Shown here piece by piece: positions 6,840-13,669 of a stretch of 13,669 bases of DNA; positions within the stretch are counted from its first letter, which is position 1; each line of letters begins with the position of its first letter. The notes beneath the pieces were generated by a model. That model saw only the letters and a program-made list of their open reading frames with translations, was not told where the DNA came from and did no database searches. Position numbers and translations under genes: made by a program. Origin of the DNA: ZC4RG30 sp039929265 (GTDB taxonomy: Bacteria; Pseudomonadota; Gammaproteobacteria; Steroidobacterales; Steroidobacteraceae); assembly GCA_039929265.1 (NCBI GenBank), contig JBDSRN010000020.1, forward strand, positions 1 through 13,669. Reading direction: 5' to 3'.

Positions 6840-7288
6840 ATGCGGAGCATGACTAGTCGCCTGTTACCGATCGCGTTCTTTTCGTGGCCTTGCTCTGCGG
6901 TTGCGCCCCGCAGGCTCCGCCCCCACCTGTCACCGCCTCCGCCTCCGGCCAGTTTCTTCAGCGTGCAGCCGGCCTGCTCGAGTTGATGCAAGGCCAGATC
7001 GAACCTTCGCCGAAAATTCCTGTGGAATGCGGTGTCCTCGAAGAACACGCTCAAGGGCACCCATGCAGGGAAAAAACGGCGCGATGCGCCGGGACCTCGC
7101 GCCTACACGCCCGAGCGCGCGCGCAGGAAATCGATGCCACCCGTCCGACTATTGCCGCGTTCGCACGCGACATGCAGGAAAGCGCACTTGCAACGGTGGC
7201 GAGTGCGGACAAGCGCAGCGTCGATGATCTGCTCAATGCGGACGGAGCGATCGCCGAAGCCTGCGAGCAATGCCACAAGCACTTCTGA
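6840..7288 (+). pseudogene. Decayed c-type cytochrome lipoprotein gene (several frameshifts)
   Basis: Coherent protein pieces appear in alternating frames. MTSRLLPIAFF is read from ATG 6849 (ATG 6840 is an in-frame alternative). From about 6884 the next frame reads VALLCGCAPQAPPPP, a lipobox (LCGC) that only makes sense joined to that start, followed by LQRAAGLLELMQGQIEPS. The first frame returns near 7015 as FLWNAVSSKNTLKGTH. The second frame resumes by about 7120 with EIDATRPTIAAFARDM and ends in AEACEQCHKHF, a haem-binding CxxCH. This order (lipobox, MQGQ-type helix, WNAVS-type segment, C-terminal CxxCH) resembles small cytochrome c proteins that normally run on a little past the haem motif. 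At least three frame changes are needed, the first at the TTTT run at 6879-6882. An intact product is impossible without correction, although sequencing error could account for part of it. The intact 134-codon frame from GTG 6884 has only four residues before the first Cys and is not a working signal. Confidence 0.7.
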
Positions 7289-7304
7289 TATCCATAAGCA
7301 CCGG

Positions 7305-7322
7305 CGGGCGATGCGCCGCCCG
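7305..7322. terminator. GC-rich hairpin between convergent genes, possible terminator
   Basis: CGGGCG (7305-7310) and CGCCCG (7317-7322) form a perfect 6-bp stem with a 6-base loop in the 51-bp gap between the cytochrome remnant (plus) and the EamA gene (minus). No T-run follows on either strand, so it is not a classical intrinsic terminator. Its position, rather than its sequence, suggests a bidirectional role. Confidence 0.3.
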
Positions 7323-7339
7323 ATGCGGGGTGACGAATC

Positions 7340-7768
7340 TCAGGACGCTGCCACCAGCAGCGATCCGATCACGATAAGTGCGACACCGAGCGCAAGCTTC
7401 GCGTTCATCGGTTCACCAAGTATCAGCACGCCGAGCAGCACGGCGATGACGACGCTGAGTTTGTCCAGCGGCGCCACGCGTGAGGCTGGCGCAAGCTGCA
7501 GCGCGCGGTAGTAACACAGCCACGAGATTCCAGTCGCCAGCCCGGAAAGGACCAGGAACCACAGGCTACGCATTCCGATGCCCGCCACCGGTACCCACTC
7601 GCGCCGCACGCTGACCACGCACGCCGTGAACAGTGCGATGACGAGCACGCGCAGCAACGTTGCGAAATTGGAATTCACTGCCGCCAAACCCAGCTTGCCG
7701 AACAGTGCGGTCAGACCCGCGAACAGCGCGGAACCCAACGCATAGCCCCACCACGGAATCGGGTTCAT
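7340..7768 (-). CDS. Half-size EamA/DMT-family membrane permease
   Basis: The 142-residue product is a single EamA domain, half the length of the usual ten-helix, roughly 300-residue transporters. About five hydrophobic helices are visible near residues 7-24, 34-54, 69-86, 102-118 and 123-140. The stretch YYRALQLAPASRVAPLDKLS followed by VLILGEPM is the conserved EamA repeat signature. Short members of this family are thought to work as dimers in the inner membrane, exporting small metabolites; the substrate here is unknown. The ATG (complement of 7766-7768) precedes MNPIPWWGYALGSALFAGL. Longer readings upstream overlap the divergent gene and add non-hydrophobic sequence. The ribosome site is weak (TGGGTG). 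It diverges from the outer-membrane protein gene, with 49 bp between starts. Confidence 0.9.
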   Translation of the reverse strand: MNPIPWWGYALGSALFAGLTALFGKLGLAAVNSNFATLLRVLVIALFTACVVSVRREWVPVAGIGMRSLWFLVLSGLATGISWLCYYRALQLAPASRVAPLDKLSVVIAVLLGVLILGEPMNAKLALGVALIVIGSLLVAAS

Positions 7769-7805
7769 GCACCCACGGTAGCAGTGCCGCGACGGATTAT
7801 GTAGC

Positions 7806-7810
7806 GGAGG
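7806..7810 (+). promoter_or_regulatory. Shine-Dalgarno deciding a GTG start for the Omp85-like gene
   Basis: GGAGG is followed by a 7-base spacer and GTG at 7818. The later in-frame ATG codons at 7854 and 7866 lack a comparable site (7866 has only GAGA), although they would give a more compact signal peptide. Confidence 0.55.
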
Positions 7811-7817
7811 CCGTCCC

Positions 7818-9503
7818 GTGATTGATTTGTGCGGGAATTGCGTCTGTGCCTGCATGAGAATCAGTATGTCGTACACCTGCCTCGTGGCTGCGCTGGCTTG
7901 CGCCGCACCGCTCGGCGCCCGGGTACTCCCGAGCATCACCTCGCAGACAACGCCCACGCAGGAACAACGACCTGCTGGGTTACCATCGGACGCGGTTTTG
8001 CAGGAAACCAAAGCCGTGATCGGTCGCATCGACTTTGATGCCATCAACCTGTTCGACACGACGCGCGCCGAGGAGAACACCTCGCTGTTCCGCCTCGCCA
8101 ATCGTGCCCACATCAGCACGCGCGAGCATACGGTTGAGAAGCAGCTGCTGTTCAAGTCCGGCGACGTTTACGACTCGCGCTTGCTCGAAGAATCCGAGCG
8201 CATCCTGCGCACGACGCGCTATCTGCTCGACGCGCACATCCGGCCCGTCGCATACCACGACGGCATTGTCGACATCGAAGTGACGACACAGGACGTGTGG
8301 ACCTTCAACCCGAGCGTCACCTTCGGTCGCAAGGGCGGCGTGAACAGCTCGGGATTCGAGCTGCAGGAACTGAATCTGCTCGGGCTCGGCACCCAGCTCG
8401 GCGTCGGCTTCAAGTCGAACGTCGATCGCGATTCGAAGTTCATCCAGTATCGCGACCGGCATGTCGGATCATCCTGGTGGGAGGTCGCGGGCAGGTATGC
8501 CAACAACAGCGATGGCCGGTTGACGGAGCTTGCCGCGCAGCATCCCTTCTACGCGCTCGACACACGCCGCGCCGGCGGTGTCGTGCTGAGCGACGACCAG
8601 CGCATCGACTCGCGCTACGACCTCGGAGAAATCACCGATCAATATGCAACGCATGCCAAGCTCGCCACGGCGTGGTGGGGCGCTTCGAATGGCTTGCGCG
8701 ACGGCTGGACGCGCCGCTGGAGTCTCGGTATCACCCGCGATGAACATACGTTCGACACGCTGGCCAATACGCTGCTCACCCCCGCAGATCGCCGCCTCAC
8801 GTATCCGTGGGTGGCTGCGGAGTGGCTACAAGATGATTTCCATACGGAGCGCAATCGCGATCAGATCGACCGGACGGAGGACTATTCCCTGGGCTGGCAC
8901 GTGCGCACGCAAGTCGGTTACGCGAGTAGCTCGCTGGGGTCGGATCGCAACGCAGTCGTCTTTCAGGGCAGTGCGACGAAAGGCATGCGGCTGTCGGATC
9001 GCCAGACAGTGCTGCTCGACGCCTATACCGATGGCCGCTACGAGCGCGGCGGCTTCGCAGGCACGCAGACTGGCGGGCAACTTCGCTGGTACCTGCGCGA
9101 GTCCCCGAAACACCTGTCGTTCATGACGATCTCTGCCGACGTGGGCTCGCGACTCGACACGGACCAGCAGATCCTTCTGGGCGGCGAGACCGGGCTGCGC
9201 GGGTATCCACTACGCTACCAGAACGGCAAAGGACGCTGGCTGTTCACTGCGGAGCAGCGTTACTTCAGCGACTGGTTCCCGTTCCGTCTGGTCAACGTCG
9301 GGGCCGCCGCATTCTTCGATGCAGGTGGCACATGGGGTGGAAGTTCCCAGGGAAAACTCGAGGACTTCGGACTGGGCCTGCGCCTGGGCGGCAACCGCTC
9401 CGCCGAAGGCAATGTGGTGCATGTCGATCTCGCCTATCCGCTCGACGGCGATCGTTCCGTGAAAAAGCTGCAACTCACAATAGAAACCAGGCACCGGTTC
9501 TAA
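7818..9503 (+). CDS. Omp85/TamA-like outer-membrane protein with POTRA-like domain
   Basis: This 561-residue protein has an export signal whose hydrophobic core is SYTCLVAALACAAPLGA (18-34), then a POTRA-like region (about 63-157: IGRIDFDAINLFD, FKSGDVYDSRLLEESERILR, VDIEVTTQDVWTF). A C-terminal beta-barrel (about 165-561) has alternating polar and hydrophobic strands. GGETGLRGYP (455-464) is the Omp85 loop-6 signature with its conserved Arg461. The chain ends in Phe, as BAM-assembled barrels do. It resembles the surface-antigen (D15) barrel family. It has one clear POTRA rather than the five of BamA or three of TamA, so a housekeeping BamA role is unlikely; a dedicated secretion, lipid or assembly role is possible but unproven. 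The SD-preceded GTG at 7818 is used as start; ATG 7854 would remove 12 residues. It is followed 67 bp later by the sigma factor gene, possibly co-transcribed. Confidence 0.85.
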   Translation: MIDLCGNCVCACMRISMSYTCLVAALACAAPLGARVLPSITSQTTPTQEQRPAGLPSDAVLQETKAVIGRIDFDAINLFDTTRAEENTSLFRLANRAHISTREHTVEKQLLFKSGDVYDSRLLEESERILRTTRYLLDAHIRPVAYHDGIVDIEVTTQDVWTFNPSVTFGRKGGVNSSGFELQELNLLGLGTQLGVGFKSNVDRDSKFIQYRDRHVGSSWWEVAGRYANNSDGRLTELAAQHPFYALDTRRAGGVVLSDDQRIDSRYDLGEITDQYATHAKLATAWWGASNGLRDGWTRRWSLGITRDEHTFDTLANTLLTPADRRLTYPWVAAEWLQDDFHTERNRDQIDRTEDYSLGWHVRTQVGYASSSLGSDRNAVVFQGSATKGMRLSDRQTVLLDAYTDGRYERGGFAGTQTGGQLRWYLRESPKHLSFMTISADVGSRLDTDQQILLGGETGLRGYPLRYQNGKGRWLFTAEQRYFSDWFPFRLVNVGAAAFFDAGGTWGGSSQGKLEDFGLGLRLGGNRSAEGNVVHVDLAYPLDGDRSVKKLQLTIETRHRF

Positions 9504-9570
9504 CGGCCGGCCCCGATTGATTTTCGCCAAGGTCACGTCCAATGTCATCGGGAACCACGGGAACAACCAG

Positions 9571-10200
9571 ATGACGCTCGACCAGGAAATGGTTGCTGCC
9601 ATGCGCGCCGGCGACGAGCGAGCTTTCGACCGGTTTTTCCGGGACTATTCCCCGCGCCTGTACCGTTTCGTGCTGCCGCGATTGCGTCGCAACGAGTCCG
9701 CTGCCGAAGAGGTGTGCCAGGAAGTGCTGGGCCGCGCGATGCGCCGCATTGACAGCTGGCGCGGCGAAGCCGCCCTGTTCACCTGGTTGTGCCAGATCGC
9801 GCGCAACGAGATCACCGACTACTGGCGTCGCCGCCGTCGCCAGGACCAGATGGAAGTCTTCGTCGAGGACGATCCCTCGATAGCCGCCGCGCTCGAGTCG
9901 ATCGAAACCGACTTGCACCTGCAGCCCGAGCAGCAGAACTCACGCGTGGAGCTCGTACGGCTCGTACAGGTCGCACTGGACCATCTTCCAGCGAACTACG
10001 GCTATGCGCTCGAGTGGAAGTACATCGACGGTCATTCGGTTGCCGAGATCGCAGAGCGCCTCGGGCAAACCAGCATTGCGACCCAATCGCTGCTGGCACG
10101 CGCACGCACCGCGTTCCGCGACGCATTTACGACGCTCAATGGCGGATCGCTCGGCGATCTGCTGCCATTTCAGATCCAGGACCAGGCGAATCGATCATGA
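9571..10200 (+). CDS. ECF-type sigma-70 family RNA polymerase sigma factor (FecI-like)
   Basis: The ATG at 9571 gives 209 residues beginning MTLDQEMVAAMRAGDERAFD, the usual start of ECF sigma factors; a TTG at 9517 would add 18 unrelated residues. Region sigma2 (about 18-90) includes YSPRLYRFVLPRLRR, EEVCQEVLGRAMR and the -10-recognition segment WLCQIARNEITDYWRRRRR. Region sigma4 (about 128-187) includes LPANYGYALEWKYIDGHSVA followed by the helix-turn-helix EIAERLGQTS...LLARAR, which would read the -35 element. There is no sigma3 domain, as is normal for ECF factors. The stop overlaps the next start as ATGA (10197-10200), so it is translationally coupled to the FecR-type regulator that should control it. 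The order sigma/FecR/TonB receptor is the classical cell-surface signalling arrangement; autoregulation is expected but no promoter was identified. GGGA at 9559-9562 is a modest ribosome site. Confidence 0.93.
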   Translation: MTLDQEMVAAMRAGDERAFDRFFRDYSPRLYRFVLPRLRRNESAAEEVCQEVLGRAMRRIDSWRGEAALFTWLCQIARNEITDYWRRRRRQDQMEVFVEDDPSIAAALESIETDLHLQPEQQNSRVELVRLVQVALDHLPANYGYALEWKYIDGHSVAEIAERLGQTSIATQSLLARARTAFRDAFTTLNGGSLGDLLPFQIQDQANRS

Positions 10201-11219
10201 CGGACGAAAAAGACCATGTCGGTTCCCTGTTGCGGGCAGCGGGTCGCCGGATCGAGCCTTCTCCCGAAGCGCTGGTGCGGATGCGCGCCCATGTACATGG
10301 CGAATGGCAGGCAACCCTCGCCGCGCGCAAACACCGACGCTGGTACGCGCTCGCCGCCTCGGTGCTGGCGGTGGTAGGTGCGGGCACGTTGTTCCTCGCC
10401 ATACGTGAACAGGTGGCGCCAGCCAAAACCGGACAGATCATCGCGGCACGCATCACGCACGGTGGCGAGTTGCTGGCCATCGATCGTAACGGTGTCGAGA
10501 CCAGCGCGGACAGTGATCCCGAGCTCGTGGCAGTCGGAAATCGCGTGCACACGGGCGCGAACGCCGGTGCGCTGCTGGTCCAGCTGCCGCGCGGCACGAC
10601 GACATTGCGCATGGATCGCAACAGCACGCTCGAGTGGCTCGCGCCGGATCGACTGCGATTGGTGAGCGGCAGGCTCTATGTCGACACCGGCCATGCAGCA
10701 GCTGGTGCCGCGAAGCTGCGCGACCCGCTGGTGATCGAGGCCGCAGGTGCGCGCATCGAACATGTGGGCACGCAGTTCGTCACTGTAGTGTCGAAGGACC
10801 TGGTGACGGTGGGTGTGCGCGACGGTCTCGTGAAGGTGATGACCGGCGCGATCAGCGAACAGCTGGCGCGCGGGGAGCGCGCAGCGATTCGCTTCGATGC
10901 CAGTCAGCACGCGGCAATCCAGCGCGAGCCATTTGCGACGTCGGGCGAAGGCTGGCGTTGGGCCGACGAGCTTGCGCCACGCCTGTCCATCGAGGGGCGG
11001 GACCTGGTGGTTGTGCTGCGCGCACTCGCGTACCAGGCCGGCCTCACGCTGAACTTCGCGAACGCGCAGATCGAAGCCGACGCGCGCGGCACGATACTGC
11101 ATGGTCCTGCGCTCGACATGGCGCCGGACGCGGCGCTGCAGGCAATCCTGGCCACGACTTCGTTCCGCTCGAGCAAGCAGGCGGGCGCGACCGGCGAGCT
11201 CCTCATCCAGCCGCGCTGA
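10197..11219 (+). CDS. FecR-type anti-sigma regulator with C-terminal STN-like domain
   Basis: The 340-residue protein has a short cytoplasmic N-terminal region (1-48, containing SLLRAAGRRIEPSPEAL) for binding the sigma factor, one membrane helix (about 49-69, YALAASVLAVVGAGTLFLAI), and a periplasmic FecR domain (about 85-235, with VQLPRGTTTLRMDRNSTLEW and RLRLVSGRLYVDTG). The end (about 262-338, SIEGRDLVVVLRALAYQAGL then DMAPDAALQAIL) resembles a secretin/TonB short N-terminal domain. Gly191-Thr192 in HVGTQFVTV matches the Gly-Thr pair where FecR-family regulators such as FoxR self-cleave. Known role: it holds the sigma factor until a loaded TonB receptor signals, then is proteolysed. The start at 10197 overlaps the sigma stop; a longer same-frame reading upstream lies inside the sigma gene and is not coding. 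The receptor gene begins 26 bp after its stop. Confidence 0.92.
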   Translation: MTDEKDHVGSLLRAAGRRIEPSPEALVRMRAHVHGEWQATLAARKHRRWYALAASVLAVVGAGTLFLAIREQVAPAKTGQIIAARITHGGELLAIDRNGVETSADSDPELVAVGNRVHTGANAGALLVQLPRGTTTLRMDRNSTLEWLAPDRLRLVSGRLYVDTGHAAAGAAKLRDPLVIEAAGARIEHVGTQFVTVVSKDLVTVGVRDGLVKVMTGAISEQLARGERAAIRFDASQHAAIQREPFATSGEGWRWADELAPRLSIEGRDLVVVLRALAYQAGLTLNFANAQIEADARGTILHGPALDMAPDAALQAILATTSFRSSKQAGATGELLIQPR

Positions 11220-11245
11220 CCAGCCGATCGACGTAGAATGACTGG

Positions 11246-13504
11246 ATGAGTCTCCTGCTGCGCATGGCAGTCGCCCTGCTCTTTGCTGCTGCGCAGTTCG
11301 CTTCCGCCGCGACGCCCGCGAACTACGCCGGCCGGCAAGTGAGCGAGGTGCTGCGCAGTCTCTCGCGTAGCGAGCTGCAGTTCGTGTTCAGTTCACAATT
11401 ACTGCCCGATTCGCTGCGCGTGCAGCAGGAACCGGAACGCGGCGATTCGCTCGCGACCGCACGCGCAATCCTCACTCCGCACGGCCTGACACTCGACAAG
11501 CTGCAAACCGGATTATATGCGGTGGTCGCGCTGCCAGTGGCAACGGCGTCGCCAGTGCCCACGGAACGCGCAGTCGAAGCACTGCGCGAAGTCATCGTCG
11601 CCGCGAGCCGCTACCGCATCGGCGAAGTCGGCTCTTCACTGTTCGCGCTGGATCGTGCCGATTTCGATTCGCAACCGGGCATTGGTTCGGACCCCGTGCG
11701 AGAGCTCGGCCGACTGCCGGGCATCACCAACGACAGCATCTCGGCGCAATCGAACGTGCGCGGTGGCGAAACGGGCGAGGTGCTGATGCTGCTCGACGGC
11801 TATCCGTTGCGACGCGCGTTTCACCTGTCTGGCTACCAGAGTCTGTTCAGCGTGCTCGACGCCGGCATCGTGCGTGGCGCGGACGTTTTCACTGGCGGGT
11901 ATCCAGCGCGCTACGGCAATCGCATGGCTGGCGTGTTCGATTTCCACACTATCGATGGCTTCGCGCTGCCGCAGCGTTCCCTCGGCATCGATTTCTTCAA
12001 CGCATCGGGGCGCACCGCCGGGCAGTGGCGCTCGCTCGACTACGTGGCGTCGGCACGTGTCGGCACGCTGTCACCGCTCTTGCACGCGTTCGCTCCGAGC
12101 GCCGGTGATCCGCGGTACACGGATGCCTACCTGAAGATGAGCCACGGCAGCGCAGACGCACTGCGCCTCACCGGCAACGTGCTCTGGTCGCGCGACGAGC
12201 TTCGGCTTGCCGACCGCAATCGCGGCGAGCAGGCCGAATTCGAGGATCGCTTGCGCTATCTCTGGCTGCGCGCCGATCGCAACTTCACGCCGGCACTCGC
12301 AGGCAGCGTCTGGTTCGGTCAGAGTGCCATTCAGAGCTTTCGCGAGGGAACGGTTGCCAGCGCCAGCATCGCGAGCGGCAGCGTGCAGGATCGCCGTACC
12401 TCGACTATCTGGGATCTGCGTGCGTTCGTGCAATGGCAGTGGCGCGAGCATCACATCCTCGAGGCCGGCGGCGAATTCACCCAGGAGCAGGCGCGCTATA
12501 CGTATGCGTCAAGCGCGCGCTTCGCGCCCGCGGTACAGCAGTTGTTCGGCATCGCTGCCGGTTTCGACCGCGCTGCCGATCTCACCCCGCATCGCCGCCG
12601 CAGCAGCCTGTTCGTCGCACACCGATGGCAACTCACACCCGCGCTCACCTCCGAGTTCGGTGTGCGCGGCCAGGCGATCGTGAGCACGGGGCTGGAGGCG
12701 GATTGGGTGGTGGAACCGCGCTTCGGACTGCGCTGGCAGATGACGCCGCGCACGCGCCTCAACATCGGCTGGGGCCGGTTCCATCAGGCCGACGAAGTAC
12801 ACGAGCTGAAGATCGAAGACGGGCTCGACAATTTTCCCGAGGCGCAACGCTCGGACCATCTGATCGCCGGAATCGAACACGAGCTCGGCACTGCGTTCTC
12901 GCTGCGCGCCGAGCTGTTCAGCAAGCGCCAGACTGATCCGCGTGCGCGCTACGAGAATCTGATCAATCGCCGCACACTGCTGCCGGAGATCGCGCCGGAC
13001 CGCGTACAAATCCTGCCCAACGACGCTGCGCTCGAAGGAATCGAGCTTTCCGGGCAATACCGCGGGGGTGGCTGGCGCAGCTGGATGTCGTTGAGCTTTT
13101 CGCGTGCCGAGGACGCGACCGACGGCGTGCACATTCCGCGCAGCTGGGATGAGACCTGGAGCTTCAACGGCGGTGCCCGCTGGGAGCGCGGAGCCTGGGT
13201 GCTCGGCGGCAGTCTGGCTGCGCATCGTGGCTTTCCCACCAGCGTAGTGGTCAATAGCAGCGGACCGCAACTCACGGCCCGCAACAGCGAACGACTCGGC
13301 AATTTCCTGGAACTCAACTTGCGCGCGCAGTACACCCAGCCCGTCTCGCTCGGCTCGCTGCACTACAGCTTCGAGCTGCTCAATGCGACCTATCAGTTCA
13401 ACCAGTGCTGCATCGAGCTGCAGTTCGGGCCCCAGGGCCTGTACGGCCGCCGGCTGCGCGGCCTGCCGTTGTTCCCCTCGCTCGGAGTCCGGTGGGAGTG
13501 GTGA
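11246..13504 (+). CDS. TonB-dependent outer-membrane receptor/transducer with N-terminal STN signalling domain
   Basis: The 752-residue protein begins with a signal peptide (MSLLLRMAVALLFAAAQFASA) and then an STN domain (about 27-95, NYAGRQVSEVLRSLSRSELQ ... ARAILTPHGLTLDKL). A TonB-box-like EVIVAAS follows (115-121), then the plug (about 145-235, with SNVRGGETGEVLMLLDGYPL and GADVFTGGYPARYGNRMAGV) and a 22-strand-type barrel to the terminal aromatic Trp752. Substrate binding plus TonB energy drives import, and the STN domain relays occupancy to the FecR partner encoded just upstream. The ligand is unknown: no siderophore, haem or vitamin genes are in the window, and the plug is not diagnostic. 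The only cysteines are a vicinal pair, Cys721-Cys722. The ribosome site is poor. A three-codon frame (ATG ACT GGA TGA, 11238-11249) overlaps the start and could reinitiate ribosomes onto it. Confidence 0.94.
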   Translation: MSLLLRMAVALLFAAAQFASAATPANYAGRQVSEVLRSLSRSELQFVFSSQLLPDSLRVQQEPERGDSLATARAILTPHGLTLDKLQTGLYAVVALPVATASPVPTERAVEALREVIVAASRYRIGEVGSSLFALDRADFDSQPGIGSDPVRELGRLPGITNDSISAQSNVRGGETGEVLMLLDGYPLRRAFHLSGYQSLFSVLDAGIVRGADVFTGGYPARYGNRMAGVFDFHTIDGFALPQRSLGIDFFNASGRTAGQWRSLDYVASARVGTLSPLLHAFAPSAGDPRYTDAYLKMSHGSADALRLTGNVLWSRDELRLADRNRGEQAEFEDRLRYLWLRADRNFTPALAGSVWFGQSAIQSFREGTVASASIASGSVQDRRTSTIWDLRAFVQWQWREHHILEAGGEFTQEQARYTYASSARFAPAVQQLFGIAAGFDRAADLTPHRRRSSLFVAHRWQLTPALTSEFGVRGQAIVSTGLEADWVVEPRFGLRWQMTPRTRLNIGWGRFHQADEVHELKIEDGLDNFPEAQRSDHLIAGIEHELGTAFSLRAELFSKRQTDPRARYENLINRRTLLPEIAPDRVQILPNDAALEGIELSGQYRGGGWRSWMSLSFSRAEDATDGVHIPRSWDETWSFNGGARWERGAWVLGGSLAAHRGFPTSVVVNSSGPQLTARNSERLGNFLELNLRAQYTQPVSLGSLHYSFELLNATYQFNQCCIELQFGPQGLYGRRLRGLPLFPSLGVRWEW

Positions 13505-13542
13505 GCGATTGATTTGCCGGTGCGACTCGTCGCACATGGCAT

Positions 13543-13669
13543 ATGCACGAATCCATCGCCGGGACCTCCCGCAGCCTGCTCGCGCGACCGCCGCGCGCGT
13601 CGAACACCATGGGCCTGCGCAGCTTCCGGGAACGGCACCTGCTGTTGCCCGCGTGTCTGTTCCTTCCCG
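13543..13669 (+). CDS. Possible start of an unidentified gene, cut by right edge
   Basis: An open frame from ATG 13543 runs 42 codons to the window end, with a second in-frame ATG at 13609. From the latter it reads MGLRSFRERHLLLPACLFLP, a basic stretch followed by the beginning of a hydrophobic segment. That is the pattern of an N-terminal membrane anchor or signal peptide of a permease or sensor protein. No convincing ribosome site precedes either ATG, and two of the other frames are also open, so both the start and the reality of the gene are uncertain. It follows the receptor gene by 38 or 104 bp on the same strand. Confidence 0.3.
   Translation, partial: MHESIAGTSRSLLARPPRASNTMGLRSFRERHLLLPACLFLP

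Noticed and set aside
9550..9564. Two GGGAAC direct repeats just before the sigma factor ATG, resembling ECF -35 elements
   Set aside because: They are 9 bp apart and so close to the ATG that a promoter using them would start transcription inside the coding region; one may simply serve as the ribosome site.

Overview
This window looks like chromosomal DNA from a high-GC Gram-negative bacterium. The evidence is two outer-membrane beta-barrel proteins, a FecI/FecR/TonB-receptor signalling set, periplasmic-type methionine sulfoxide reductases and an uninterrupted GC-rich, Arg/Ala-rich coding style. A gammaproteobacterium of the Xanthomonadales/Steroidobacterales kind is my best guess. That placement is inferred from gene content and not demonstrated. 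I see no insertion sequence, phage gene, CRISPR array, tRNA or rRNA.

Layout. (1) 1-3011: a divergent glycoside hydrolase pair, a glycoamylase/GH144-type enzyme cut by the left edge (minus) and a GH3 beta-glucosidase (plus), 53 bp apart. Together they suggest breakdown of beta-1,2-glucan or a related glucan, apparently in the cytoplasm because neither has a signal peptide. (2) 3225-3866: an orphan NarL/FixJ-type response regulator. (3) 3867-4422: an AT-rich gap with a possible small-RNA promoter and an anti-Shine-Dalgarno sequence, then a 60-residue basic protein gene (minus). (4) 4423-5223: an ExoIII/APE-type DNA repair nuclease, possibly on a leaderless mRNA. (5) 5455-6697: a tightly coupled msrA-msrB operon (minus) for exported repair of oxidised methionine. 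Both enzymes lack the usual resolving cysteine. (6) 6840-7288: the decayed remains of a c-type cytochrome lipoprotein gene. (7) 7340-7768: a half-size EamA permease (minus). (8) 7818-9503: an Omp85/TamA-like outer-membrane protein with a POTRA-like region. (9) 9571-13504: ECF sigma factor, FecR-type anti-sigma regulator and TonB-dependent receptor with an N-terminal signalling domain, a complete cell-surface signalling unit. A partial open frame of unknown function runs off the right edge.

The clearest functional groups are the glucanase/glucosidase pair, the msrAB operon and the sigma/FecR/receptor unit. In the last, receptor occupancy would be passed through the periplasm to FecR, which would then release the sigma factor to transcribe the receptor operon. 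The ligand of the receptor cannot be told from the sequence. No wholly new multi-gene system is evident. The most unusual items are the anti-SD transcript candidate in the AT-rich gap, the all-1-Cys exported Msr pair, the multiply frameshifted cytochrome and the inferred cytoplasmic beta-1,2-glucan module.
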